Below, in pieces: positions 24,846-34,388 of a stretch of DNA of 58,620 bases. Both the position numbers and the translations under genes were made by a program. This DNA comes from Clostridiales bacterium. Lineage in GTDB: Bacteria > Bacillota > Clostridia > Oscillospirales > CAG-272. The DNA is taken from the NCBI GenBank assembly GCA_022791195.1, contig JAAVYP010000044.1, forward strand, positions 1 to 58,620, in the 5' to 3' direction. Each line of letters begins with the position of its first letter. Position 1 is the stretch's first letter. The notes below the pieces were generated by a model, which saw only the letters and a program-made list of their open reading frames with translations, did no database searches and was not told where the DNA came from.

Positions 24846-26060
24846 ATGTTGGAACAGATAAACGGGGGCGTGACCGCCCCGAAAGGATATAAAGCAAACG
24901 GAATCCACTGCGGCATCCGGGCGAATAAATCGAAAAAGGACTTGGCGCTGGTGGTGAGCGAAAAACGGGCCGCCGCTGCGGCTGTCTATACCACCAACTT
25001 GGTGCAGGGGGCCCCGATTGCCGTTTGTCGTGAGCATTTGGCAGATGGCTATGCGCAGGCGATGATTTGCAACAGCGGCATTGCCAATACCTGTGCACAG
25101 GGGGGCAAAGAAGCGGCCGAGGCTATGTGCCGGTTGGTCGAAGAACACACGGGCGTTTCAGCGGCTGATGTGATTGTTGCCTCGACCGGCGTGATTGGCC
25201 AGCCACTGAATGTAGAGCCGATCAAACAGGGCATGCCGGCGCTTGTCGATGGTCTAAGCACCGATTCAACGGCGGCGGCCGAGGGCATTATGACGACTGA
25301 TACCCACCGCAAAGAGACGGCAGTTGTGTTTACAATCGGCGGTAAAAGGTGCGTGATCGGCGGCATGGCTAAGGGTTCGGGCATGATTCATCCCAATATG
25401 GCCACCATGCTGGTGTTTTTAACCACCGACTGTGCGATCACGCCGGCCATGCTGCAAAAGGCTCTTTCGGCGGATATTCAGGATACTTTCAATATGGTTT
25501 CGGTTGATGGGGATACATCAACAAACGATATGGTCAGTATCATGGCGAACGGCCTCGCCGGCAATCCGGTGATTGACAGCGAGGGGGCTGATTTTGATAC
25601 CTTTAAAGCGGCTCTGCGTCAATTAACAACTTATCTTTGCCGGCAGATTGCGGGCGACGGGGAAGGGGCCACCAAGCTGCTTGAGTGTCGGGTGGCCGGT
25701 GCGAAGGATACAGATACCGCGAAACGGGTGGCCAAAGCCGTCATTTGCTCTTCTTTAACGAAATCGGCTATGTTTGGCGCCGACGCCAACTGGGGCCGGG
25801 TGCTTTGCGCGATCGGCTATGCCGGCGTACCGGTGAATATTGCGAAAACGGCAGTTTCCTTTAAGAGCGCGGCCGGCGAAATTTGTGTGTGTCAGAACGG
25901 CGAGGGCATCCCCTTTTCGGAAGAGCAGGCAAAGAAAATTCTTTTAGAGGATGAAATCGAAATCATCATCGCTTTGCAGGATGGCGAAGGCGCCGCTTCT
26001 GCATGGGGCTGTGATTTAACCTATGATTATGTAAAAATCAACGGCGATTACCGGACATAA
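24846..26060 (+). CDS. argJ: Glutamate N-acetyltransferase / amino-acid N-acetyltransferase
   Basis: This 404-aa Ntn-fold enzyme transfers acetyl from N-acetylornithine to glutamate, which closes the acetyl cycle. The autocleavage site is in KGSGMIHPNMATMLVF, where the Thr of ATML becomes the N-terminal nucleophile of the beta chain (near residue 185). With ArgJ present, no argE is needed; whether it can also use acetyl-CoA like the bifunctional enzymes cannot be read directly. No argA is in the block. Confidence 0.96.
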   Translation: MLEQINGGVTAPKGYKANGIHCGIRANKSKKDLALVVSEKRAAAAAVYTTNLVQGAPIAVCREHLADGYAQAMICNSGIANTCAQGGKEAAEAMCRLVEEHTGVSAADVIVASTGVIGQPLNVEPIKQGMPALVDGLSTDSTAAAEGIMTTDTHRKETAVVFTIGGKRCVIGGMAKGSGMIHPNMATMLVFLTTDCAITPAMLQKALSADIQDTFNMVSVDGDTSTNDMVSIMANGLAGNPVIDSEGADFDTFKAALRQLTTYLCRQIAGDGEGATKLLECRVAGAKDTDTAKRVAKAVICSSLTKSAMFGADANWGRVLCAIGYAGVPVNIAKTAVSFKSAAGEICVCQNGEGIPFSEEQAKKILLEDEIEIIIALQDGEGAASAWGCDLTYDYVKINGDYRT

Positions 26061-26095
26061 CAGGCTTTATCCATGAATGAGAAAGGAAACGAAAA

Positions 26096-26965
26096 ATGAA
26101 CGAAATGACCAATGCGCAGCGCGCGCAGGTGCTCATACGCGCACTGCCTTATATTCAAAAATATACCAATAAGATTTTAGTGGTCAAATACGGCGGCAAC
26201 GCTATGATTTCCGACCATTTAAAGGACGCGGTCATGGGGGACATTGTGCTTTTGTCTCTAATCGGCGTTAAGGTTGTTTTGGTGCATGGCGGCGGGCCGG
26301 AAATCAACGAAATGCTAAGCAAGACCGGCAAAAAAAGCGAGTTTATTGACGGCCTTCGCGTGACCGACCAGGAAACCATGGATATTGCGCAAATGGTGTT
26401 GGCGGGCAAGACAAATAAGGATTTGGTCAACCTGCTTGGCAAAAAAGGCGGCAAAGCGATTGGTATTTCCGGCATTGACGGCCGCTTGATCGAGGCGAAA
26501 CCGCTGGACGAACGCTTGGGTCAGGTGGGCGAGATTACAGCCGTGAATCCGGAGCCTATTTTGGATTTGCTGGAGAAAGGTTATATTCCGGTGATCTCTA
26601 CCATCGGCTGCGACAGCGACGGAAATGTATACAATATTAACGCTGATACAGCAGCGGCCAGCATTGCCGGCCGGCTGCGGGCCGAGAGTTTTATTTTAAT
26701 GACCGATGTGGACGGTATTTTACGGGACCGCAACGATCCTGCGACCCTGATTCCCACCATTCATGTGAGCGAAGCACCCCAGTTAATCAACGAGGGCGTG
26801 ATTTCGGGCGGCATGATACCCAAGGTAGAAAGCTGTATCGAAGCGATTCGCCGGGGTGTGAACCGTGTGTTTATCATTGACGGACGCATTCCCCATTCAA
26901 TTATCATCGAAACGCTGACCGATGAAGGCATTGGCACGATGTTTGTTAAGGAAGCGCTGAACTAA
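26096..26965 (+). CDS. argB: Acetylglutamate kinase
   Basis: The 289-aa amino-acid kinase phosphorylates N-acetylglutamate. Motifs are VVKYGGNAM, VHGGGPEIN and the C-terminal SGGMIPKVE. The N-terminal helix (residues 1-20, AQRAQVLIRALPYIQKYTNK) is the type associated with hexameric, arginine-inhibited kinases, so feedback inhibition is plausible. AGGAAAC precedes the ATG. It sits between argJ and argD. Confidence 0.97.
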   Translation: MNEMTNAQRAQVLIRALPYIQKYTNKILVVKYGGNAMISDHLKDAVMGDIVLLSLIGVKVVLVHGGGPEINEMLSKTGKKSEFIDGLRVTDQETMDIAQMVLAGKTNKDLVNLLGKKGGKAIGISGIDGRLIEAKPLDERLGQVGEITAVNPEPILDLLEKGYIPVISTIGCDSDGNVYNINADTAAASIAGRLRAESFILMTDVDGILRDRNDPATLIPTIHVSEAPQLINEGVISGGMIPKVESCIEAIRRGVNRVFIIDGRIPHSIIIETLTDEGIGTMFVKEALN

Positions 26966-26978
26966 AGGGGTGATATAG

Positions 26979-28154
26979 ATGATACAGGAGCTTGATCAGG
27001 AGTATATCGCCCATACCTATGCGCGTTTTCCGGTGACATTTGTCAAGGGCGAGGGCGCGCTTCTTTATGATGAGAGCGGAAAAGCATATATTGACATGGG
27101 CGCAGGCATTGCGGTGAATACCTTTGGCGCGGCCGACAAAACGTGGTGTGCGGCTGTGAGCGAACAGCTTGGCAAGCTGCAGCATACGTCCAATCTTTAT
27201 TATACAGAGCCGTGTGCTAAACTGGCCGCATCTTTATGCCGCCGCACCGGTTTGAAACGGGTGTTTTTTGCCAATTCAGGGGCCGAGGCCAATGAGTGTG
27301 CCATTAAAGCCGCGCGCAAATATGCTTTTATGAAATATGGCGACGAAAGCCATGCCACGATTATCACGCTTAAAAATTCTTTTCATGGGCGTACCATTAC
27401 AACCCTTGCCGCGACAGGGCAGGATGCTTTCCATACCTCGTTTGGTCCGTTTACCGAGGGGTTTGTCTATGCCGATCCGGAAGAGCCGGAAAGCCTTGAA
27501 AAGCTGGCATCTGCCAATCAATGCTGCGCGGTGTTGTTTGAGTTAGTGCAGGGCGAGGGCGGCGTGCGGCCTCTTTCCCAGTCGTATGTAGAGGAAATCA
27601 AGCGGGTTTGCGAAAAATACGGGCTTTTGATGATGATTGACGAGGTGCAGACCGGCAACGGAAGAACCGGCTCTCTGTATTGCTATGAGCAATACGGCCT
27701 GTCGCCGGATGTGGTGACAACGGCCAAGGGCCTTGGCGGCGGTCTGCCGCTGGGCGCGGTTTTGTTTGGGGAGCGAACAAAGGATGTTTATGACCCCGGC
27801 AGCCATGGCTCTACCTTTGGCGGCAACCCGGTTTGCTGCGCCGGTGCGCTCTCTATCTTAGATCGGTTGGACGATGCGCTGTTTGCAGAGGTCAGACGCA
27901 AGGGCGGGCTGATTCGAGAACTGCTTGCCGGCTGCGGCGAGGTGACAGGCGTAACAGGACTTGGCCTTATGATCGGTGTCGAAACAACCAGGCCGGCTAA
28001 GGAAGTGGCCGCGGCCTGCCTTGCCAAAGGCGTTGTGGTTTTAACCGCAAAAGATAAAGTCAGACTGGTGCCGCCGCTTGTTATCAGCGATGAGCAAATC
28101 AAAGAAGCGGTGCGTGTTTTAAAAGAAGTGCTGCAGGAGAGCAGTGCGGAATAA
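26979..28154 (+). CDS. argD: Acetylornithine aminotransferase
   Basis: The 391-aa class III PLP aminotransferase converts N-acetylglutamate semialdehyde to N-acetylornithine. FFANSGAEANE, the DEVQTGNGRTG pocket and the PLP lysine in TTAKGLGGGLPLGA (near residue 249) are present. It begins 13 nt after argB. The same family also serves succinyl-DAP synthesis in some bacteria, but the location fixes the arginine role. Confidence 0.96.
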   Translation: MIQELDQEYIAHTYARFPVTFVKGEGALLYDESGKAYIDMGAGIAVNTFGAADKTWCAAVSEQLGKLQHTSNLYYTEPCAKLAASLCRRTGLKRVFFANSGAEANECAIKAARKYAFMKYGDESHATIITLKNSFHGRTITTLAATGQDAFHTSFGPFTEGFVYADPEEPESLEKLASANQCCAVLFELVQGEGGVRPLSQSYVEEIKRVCEKYGLLMMIDEVQTGNGRTGSLYCYEQYGLSPDVVTTAKGLGGGLPLGAVLFGERTKDVYDPGSHGSTFGGNPVCCAGALSILDRLDDALFAEVRRKGGLIRELLAGCGEVTGVTGLGLMIGVETTRPAKEVAAACLAKGVVVLTAKDKVRLVPPLVISDEQIKEAVRVLKEVLQESSAE

Positions 28155-28238
28155 CAAAACGAAAGTAAAACAAAAGACAAAAAGGTCTGAAAATAAAGCG
28201 AAACCGACATACATCCCAAGGAAGGAATGATCATAACC

Positions 28239-29174
28239 ATGAAACATTTATTAAAGCTGCAGGATTTATCGGCCGATGAGATTTTAGAGGTGTTGAATCT
28301 GGCCGACCAGTTAAAATATGAGAAAAAGAACGGAATTGCACATCCGCATTTGCAGGGCAAAAGCTTAGGCATGATTTTTGCTAAGGCGTCGACCCGAACC
28401 CGTGTGTCCTTTGAGGTGGGTATGTATGATTTAGGCGGACAGGCCCTGTTCTTGTCGGCCGATGATATGCAGATTGGCCGGGGCGAGCCGGTCAGCGATA
28501 CGGCCCGCGTGCTATCGCGCTATCTTGACGGCATCATGATTCGTACCTTTGACCAGGCAGAGGTAGAAAATCTGGCGGATTTTGGGGATATATCCATTAT
28601 CAATGGCCTCACAGACTACGCCCATCCCTGCCAGGTGTTGGCTGATTTAATGACCATCCGAGAGCATAAAGGCTATTTAAAAGGTCTCAAGCTTTGTTAT
28701 GTTGGCGACGGCAACAATATGGCCAATTCGCTCATTGCCGGCGGCATCAAAATGGGCCTTCGCGTTGCCTGCGCCTGCCCGAAAGAGCATGAACCCGACG
28801 CCGCGCTGATGAAATGGGCGGCGGAAAACGGCGATTTTCTCTGCACAGAGGATGTGCTGAAAGCGGCAGAAGGTGCTGATGTGCTTTACACCGATGTGTG
28901 GGCTTCAATGGGGCAGGAAAAAGAGGCAGAGCAAAGACGCAAGGATTTTGCCGGCTATCAGATCAACGACAGCGTGTTGGCGGCAGCCGCACCGGGCGCT
29001 ATGGTGCTGCACTGTTTGCCGGCTCACAGGGAAGAAGAAATCACCGCTAAGGTGTTTGAAGAACACGCCGGCGAAATATTTGATCAGGCCGAAAACCGCC
29101 TGCATGCGCAGAAAGCGGTTATGGTGCTTTGCATGAAAAATACAGAAGGTACGAAGGGAACAAGTGATCGATGA
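28239..29174 (+). CDS. argF: Ornithine carbamoyltransferase
   Basis: The 311-aa enzyme makes citrulline from ornithine and carbamoyl phosphate. The carbamoyl-phosphate loop is ASTRTRVSFE; HPCQ and the ornithine-side HCLPAHR are intact. ATGs occur at 28227 and 28239; AAGGAAGGA touches the first, so 28239 is preferred, which also gives the usual MKHLLKL start, although its spacing of about 13 nt is long. The stop overlaps the carA start by 4 nt (ATGA), indicating coupled translation with the enzyme that supplies its substrate. Confidence 0.95.
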   Translation: MKHLLKLQDLSADEILEVLNLADQLKYEKKNGIAHPHLQGKSLGMIFAKASTRTRVSFEVGMYDLGGQALFLSADDMQIGRGEPVSDTARVLSRYLDGIMIRTFDQAEVENLADFGDISIINGLTDYAHPCQVLADLMTIREHKGYLKGLKLCYVGDGNNMANSLIAGGIKMGLRVACACPKEHEPDAALMKWAAENGDFLCTEDVLKAAEGADVLYTDVWASMGQEKEAEQRRKDFAGYQINDSVLAAAAPGAMVLHCLPAHREEEITAKVFEEHAGEIFDQAENRLHAQKAVMVLCMKNTEGTKGTSDR

Positions 29175-30259
29175 AAAAGGGTTATCTGGTCCTTCAGAAT
29201 GGACAGGTTTTTGAGGGAATTCGCTTTGGCGCCGGTTCAGACGAAACGTCATCCGGTCAAATGGATTCCATCGGTGAGCTGGTGTTTACTACCGGCATGG
29301 TGGGTTATTTAGAGACGCTGACTGACCCCAGCTATTATGGGCAAATCGTCATGCAGACTTTCCCACAGATTGGCAACTATGGTGTGATTTCAGAGGATTT
29401 TGAGGGAGACAGCGCCGTGCGCGGTTACGTGGTGCGCCAGCTCTGTGAAACACCGTCGAATTTCCGGTGTGAAAAGACGCTGGACGCTTATCTGAAAGAA
29501 ATTGGCATACCGGGGCTCTATGGTGTGGATACCAGGGAACTGACCCGCATTATCCGAGAAAACGGCACCATGAATGCCATCATCTGCGATGAGGTGCCGT
29601 CTGATTTGACGGCCGTGCAGGCTTATCGGGTGGCCAACGCGGTGCGCAGCGTAACAAAAGAAGAAATCTTGACCTATCAGGCTGAACATCCGGTGTATAA
29701 AGTGGCGCTGATTGATTATGGCGCCAAGCAAAATATAATCAGAGAGCTTTGCCGCCGCGGCTGCGATTTAACCGTATATCCGCCGTCTGTCAAGGCCGAA
29801 ACCCTGCTTGCCGGCGGTTTTGACGGGGTTATGCTGTCCAACGGCCCTGGCGACCCCGCTGAGAATACTGAAGAAATTGCTGAAATTAAAAAATTAATCA
29901 GCCGCATTCCGCTTTTCGGCATTTGTTTGGGCCATCAGCTTTTGGCGCTGGCTTTAGGCGGAAAGACCGAGAAATTAAAGTACGGTCACAGAGGCGCCAA
30001 CCAACCGGTTAAGCAGGTGGACGGCACCAGAACCTATATTACCAGCCAAAATCACGGTTATGCCGTTGTGGCCGCATCGCTCGCCGGCATTGGAAAAGAA
30101 ATTTTTGTCAATGCGAATGACGGTACCTGCGAGGGAATGTCTTATGAAGATCAAAAGGCCTTTTCGGTGCAGTTTCATCCCGAGGCCTGCGCAGGACCGC
30201 ACGATACCTCATTTTTGTTCGATCGATTTATCATGCTGATGGAGGAACACCATGCCTAA
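29171..30259 (+). CDS. carA: Carbamoyl-phosphate synthase, small (glutaminase) subunit
   Basis: The 362-aa subunit hydrolyses glutamine and channels ammonia to CarB. The N-terminal CPSase_sm_chain domain runs to about residue 170. The class I amidotransferase domain follows, with the nucleophile in FGICLGHQ (Cys near residue 252) and the His/Glu pair in QFHPEA. It overlaps argF at its start and carB at its end, so all three are translationally coupled. Confidence 0.97.
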   Translation: MKKGYLVLQNGQVFEGIRFGAGSDETSSGQMDSIGELVFTTGMVGYLETLTDPSYYGQIVMQTFPQIGNYGVISEDFEGDSAVRGYVVRQLCETPSNFRCEKTLDAYLKEIGIPGLYGVDTRELTRIIRENGTMNAIICDEVPSDLTAVQAYRVANAVRSVTKEEILTYQAEHPVYKVALIDYGAKQNIIRELCRRGCDLTVYPPSVKAETLLAGGFDGVMLSNGPGDPAENTEEIAEIKKLISRIPLFGICLGHQLLALALGGKTEKLKYGHRGANQPVKQVDGTRTYITSQNHGYAVVAASLAGIGKEIFVNANDGTCEGMSYEDQKAFSVQFHPEACAGPHDTSFLFDRFIMLMEEHHA

Positions 30260-33200
30260 GGATAATACGATAAAAAAAGTTATGGTCATAGGCTCGGGGC
30301 CGATTGTCATTGGTCAGGCCGCCGAATTTGACTATGCAGGCGCACAGGCTTGCCGGGTGCTAAAAGAAGCGGGCGTCAATGTGGTTTTGGTCAACTCAAA
30401 CCCGGCGACGATTATGACCGACAAGGCGCTGGCCGATGAAATTTATTTAGAGCCGCTTTCGCTGGAAACAATCAAGCGCATTATTGAAAAAGAAAGACCT
30501 GACAGCCTTTTGGCTGGTCTTGGCGGCCAAACGGGTCTTACGCTGGCTATGCAGCTTGCCAAAGACAATTATTTAGAAAAAATGGGCGTGCGTTTGATTG
30601 GTACAAACGTAGAAGCCATCGACCGGGCTGAGGACCGGGAGCTGTTTAAAGAGACTATGGAGAGCATCGGCATGCCGGTGATTCCGTCTGACATTGCCAC
30701 AACCGTTGAGGATTGTCTTGCCGTGGCCGACCGGATTGGCTATCCGGTCATTGTGCGGCCGGCCTTTACGCTTGGCGGGGGCGGCGGCGGCGTGGCCTAT
30801 AATGCCGAAGAACTAAAAGTGATCGCCAGAACCGGCCTTGACCTTTCGCCGATCACTCAGGTGTTGATTGAGCGCTATATTTACGGCTGGAAAGAAATTG
30901 AGTTTGAAACCATGCGGGACGGCGCCGGCAATGTGATTGCGGTTTGCTCAATGGAAAACTTTGACCCGGTTGGTGTGCACACGGGCGATTCCATCGTCAT
31001 TGCACCGGCGGTTACGCTTTCTGAAAAAGAATATCAGATGCTGCGCTCGGCTTCTTTAAAAATTATATCAGAGCTGAAAATCGTGGGCGGATGCAACTGT
31101 CAGTTCGCTTTGAATCCGGACAGCTTTGAATTTGCTGTGATTGAGGTCAATCCGCGTGTGTCCCGTTCTTCGGCGCTGGCGTCGAAAGCGACCGGTTATC
31201 CCATCGCCAAGATCACAACCAAAATCGCGCTGGGTTATACGCTCGATGAAATTAAAAATGACATCACTGGTAAAACCTGTGCCTGCTTTGAGCCGGCGAT
31301 TGACTATGTTGTTGTCAAACTGCCCAAATGGCCGTTTGATAAATTCCCCACGTCAAAAAGAACCTTGGGTACACAGATGAAGGCAACGGGTGAGGTCATG
31401 GCCATTGCGCCCTCGTTTGAAGCAGCGATTATGAAGGCCGTCCGCGGAGCTGAAATATCGTTGGATACCCTGAACGCCGCCCCCATCAGCGATAAACCAT
31501 TGATGGAAAGACTGGCTATTTGCGATGACCGAAGGCTCTTTACCGTGTTTGAGGCTTTAAAAGCCGGCGTAAGCCCCGACGAAATTTTTGAGATCACAAA
31601 AATTGACCGTTGGTTCTTGGGCAAGCTGCAAATTTTGGTTGACTATGAGAACAAAATCAGCGGCAAAGGCGTGCTTAGCGAAGCGGATTACCAAGAAGGC
31701 AAAAAGCTTGGCTATTTAGACATTAGCTTGCAGGCGCTGTCAGGCGCTGATACGATTCCGCATCGGGACGCCGTCTATAAGATGGTGGACACCTGCGCGG
31801 CCGAGTTCGACGCACAAACTCCCTATTTTTATTCGACTTATGACGACGTTTGCGAGGCGCGCAGCTTTGCTGACTCAGGCAAAAAGAAAATCATCGTGTT
31901 AGGCTCCGGGCCGATCCGCATTGGCCAGGGCATTGAATTTGACTATTCCTCGGTGCACTGCGTTTGGACGCTGAAAGAGCTTGGCTATGATGTGGCCATT
32001 ATCAACAACAACCCCGAAACCGTGTCAACCGACTATGACACCGCTGACCGGCTGTATTTTGAACCGCTGTCACCCGAAGATGTGATGAACGTGATCCGCG
32101 TGGAAAAGCCGGTGGGCGTGGTGGTTGCCTTTAGCGGACAAACCGCCATTAAATTAACAAAATTCTTAGACGATAACGGTATACAGATTTTGGGTACATC
32201 GGCCGAGGGCATTGATACGGCCGAGGACCGCGAACGCTTTGACGCGCTGTTGGAGAAATTCAACATCAGCCGGCCGAAGGGTACCGGCGTCATGACTAAG
32301 GAAGAGGCTCTGGAAGCGGCCCACCGGCTCGAATATCCGGTTCTTCTTCGTCCTTCTTATGTTATCGGCGGTCAGAATATGACCATTACGCATAACGACA
32401 AAGCGGTAGAGCTGTATATGGACCGTATCTTGTCAACCGGCATTGAAAATCCTGTCCTGGTGGATAAATACATGCCTGGCACCGAAATTGAGGTGGACTG
32501 TATATCCGACGGCAAAGACGTGCTCATTCCCGGCATCATGCAGCATATTGAGAGGGCGGGCGTCCATTCGGGTGACTCCATTGCGGTCTATCCGGCCTTC
32601 TCCCTTTCAGATAAGATGATTAAAAAGGTGTGCGATTGTTCGGAAAAACTGGCTCTTTCGCTGGGCACAAAGGGTCTTGTCAATATCCAGTATTTGATTT
32701 ACCGCAATGAGCTGTATGTGATTGAAGTCAACCCCCGGGCATCCCGAACCATTCCTTATATCAGCAAAGTTACCGGTGTGCCTATGGTTGATTTGGCGTC
32801 AAAGATTATGACCGGCGCCGCTCTTTGTGACCTTGGCTATGGCACCGGCCTGTATCCGACGCCGCCGTATTTTGCGGTTAAGGTACCGGTGTTCTCCTTT
32901 GAGAAACTAACCGACGTCAATTCCTACTTAGGGCCGGAGATGAAAAGTACGGGCGAGGTGCTGGGCATTGGCCGTTCGTTAAACGAAGCCTTGTTCAAGG
33001 GGCTGTGCGCGGCCGGCATCAAGATGAAACTGCCCACCAGCTCTCATTCAGTCGGCGTGCTCATTTCGGTGGAAGATCATGACTATTATGAAATCGTCAA
33101 TTTGGCGAAAAAGTTAGACGACATGGGCTTCCGTATTTATGCGACCTCGGGCACGGCGCATGTTATCAGTCAGCTTGGTATCGATGTCACCACTGTGGCC

Positions 33201-34289
33201 GGTTTAACGCCGGGCGGCGAGGTGTATGAACTGATGGAGGAAGGCCGCATCAGCTATATCGTCTACACAGGCGCTATGCTGGACGCCACGATGGAGGACT
33301 TCATCGCCCTGAACCGCAGGGCGCTGCAGCTCTCGATTGCCTGCCTGACCAGCCTTGATACCGCCAACGCGGTAGCCGATATCATTGCCAGCCGGTATAC
33401 CGAGCATAATACCGAACTGATTGATATTAACGCCATGCGCAAGACAAGACAAAAGCTGCATTTTACCAAAATGCAGGGCGCGGGCGATGACTATCTCTTT
33501 ATTGATAACCGCGAAGGGGTCGTGTCCTCCCCCGAATCCATTTGTATTGCGGTGTGTGACCGCCATTATGGCATTGGCGCGACCGGCGTGGTGCTGGTGG
33601 AAAACTCAGCCGTGGCTGATGTTGGCATGCGGGTGTTTAACCGCGATGGCAGCGAAGCGAAAATGGCGGGCAACAGCATCCGGTGCCTGGCCAAATATGT
33701 GTATGACAAAGGCATTGTGCAAAAAGAGTCGCTGACAGTCGAAACGGCCAGCGGAATCAAACAGCTTTCGCTCAATGTCATGAACCAAGAGGTTTCTTCG
33801 GTGAGTGTGGAGATGGGCGTGCCTGATTTTGCTCCCAAGAGCTTGCCGTGTACGTTGTCTGGTGAGAAAATTCTGAACCAGTCAGTACCCATCGGCGGCA
33901 TTGGCTATCAGATTTCGGCGCTCAGCGTCGGTACACCGCACTGCGTGGTCTTTGTGGATCGAGTCGACAGCGTTGATATGAAGAAAATGGGCCCCGTGTT
34001 TGAACATGCAGAGATTTTCCCAGATCGGGTCAACACTGAGTTTATACGGGTTGTCAACGAATATACCTTAAAGATGCGGGTATATGAGCGGGGCAGCGGA
34101 GAGACCATGTCCTGCGGTACGGGCGCCTGTGCCGCAGTTGTGGTGGCGTGTGAGCTTGGCTTCTGCCCGAAAGGGGAGGATATCGTCGTAAAACAAAAGG
34201 GCGGGGATATTACCGTGAATTATACCGATGCCGGCATTACCCTGACCGGCGACGCGAAGCTCATTTTTGAAGGCGACTTTTATTATTGA
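30252..34289 (+). CDS. carB: Carbamoyl-phosphate synthase large subunit fused to a DapF-like domain
   Basis: One 1345-codon frame. Residues 1 to about 1061 are a normal CarB: two ATP-grasp halves (GSGPIVIGQAAEFDY near the start, GSGPIRIGQGIEFDYSS near 553) and a C-terminal MGS-like allosteric domain. Without a stop or ribosome site the frame runs on, from about residue 1062, into some 284 residues with the diaminopimelate epimerase fold (FTKMQG, NRDGSEA, PHCVVFVD, YERGSGET, SCGTGACA). In this part Ala1139 replaces the first catalytic Cys, Asp1079 replaces the usual Asn of GND, Thr1228 replaces the Asn of GNPH, and Thr1111 replaces the Asp of GADG, while Cys1288 is kept. The carbamoyl-phosphate role is certain; that of the appended domain is unknown. 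Confidence 0.93.
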   Translation: MPKDNTIKKVMVIGSGPIVIGQAAEFDYAGAQACRVLKEAGVNVVLVNSNPATIMTDKALADEIYLEPLSLETIKRIIEKERPDSLLAGLGGQTGLTLAMQLAKDNYLEKMGVRLIGTNVEAIDRAEDRELFKETMESIGMPVIPSDIATTVEDCLAVADRIGYPVIVRPAFTLGGGGGGVAYNAEELKVIARTGLDLSPITQVLIERYIYGWKEIEFETMRDGAGNVIAVCSMENFDPVGVHTGDSIVIAPAVTLSEKEYQMLRSASLKIISELKIVGGCNCQFALNPDSFEFAVIEVNPRVSRSSALASKATGYPIAKITTKIALGYTLDEIKNDITGKTCACFEPAIDYVVVKLPKWPFDKFPTSKRTLGTQMKATGEVMAIAPSFEAAIMKAVRGAEISLDTLNAAPISDKPLMERLAICDDRRLFTVFEALKAGVSPDEIFEITKIDRWFLGKLQILVDYENKISGKGVLSEADYQEGKKLGYLDISLQALSGADTIPHRDAVYKMVDTCAAEFDAQTPYFYSTYDDVCEARSFADSGKKKIIVLGSGPIRIGQGIEFDYSSVHCVWTLKELGYDVAIINNNPETVSTDYDTADRLYFEPLSPEDVMNVIRVEKPVGVVVAFSGQTAIKLTKFLDDNGIQILGTSAEGIDTAEDRERFDALLEKFNISRPKGTGVMTKEEALEAAHRLEYPVLLRPSYVIGGQNMTITHNDKAVELYMDRILSTGIENPVLVDKYMPGTEIEVDCISDGKDVLIPGIMQHIERAGVHSGDSIAVYPAFSLSDKMIKKVCDCSEKLALSLGTKGLVNIQYLIYRNELYVIEVNPRASRTIPYISKVTGVPMVDLASKIMTGAALCDLGYGTGLYPTPPYFAVKVPVFSFEKLTDVNSYLGPEMKSTGEVLGIGRSLNEALFKGLCAAGIKMKLPTSSHSVGVLISVEDHDYYEIVNLAKKLDDMGFRIYATSGTAHVISQLGIDVTTVAGLTPGGEVYELMEEGRISYIVYTGAMLDATMEDFIALNRRALQLSIACLTSLDTANAVADIIASRYTEHNTELIDINAMRKTRQKLHFTKMQGAGDDYLFIDNREGVVSSPESICIAVCDRHYGIGATGVVLVENSAVADVGMRVFNRDGSEAKMAGNSIRCLAKYVYDKGIVQKESLTVETASGIKQLSLNVMNQEVSSVSVEMGVPDFAPKSLPCTLSGEKILNQSVPIGGIGYQISALSVGTPHCVVFVDRVDSVDMKKMGPVFEHAEIFPDRVNTEFIRVVNEYTLKMRVYERGSGETMSCGTGACAAVVVACELGFCPKGEDIVVKQKGGDITVNYTDAGITLTGDAKLIFEGDFYY

Positions 34290-34328
34290 GATAAGAAGCA
34301 AGCGATTTCGTGTTGGATGTTTGTATAA

Positions 34329-34368
34329 AAATAGAGGCAGCAGAATCATTTCCTGCTGCCTTTATTTC
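34329..34368 (+). terminator. Terminator of the arginine operon
   Basis: GGCAGCAG (34336-34343) pairs with CTGCTGCC (34353-34360), followed by TTTATTT. It ends the roughly 13-kb argG-to-carB unit. Confidence 0.85.
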
Positions 34369-34388
34369 ATTATGTTCGGGAGGAATAG

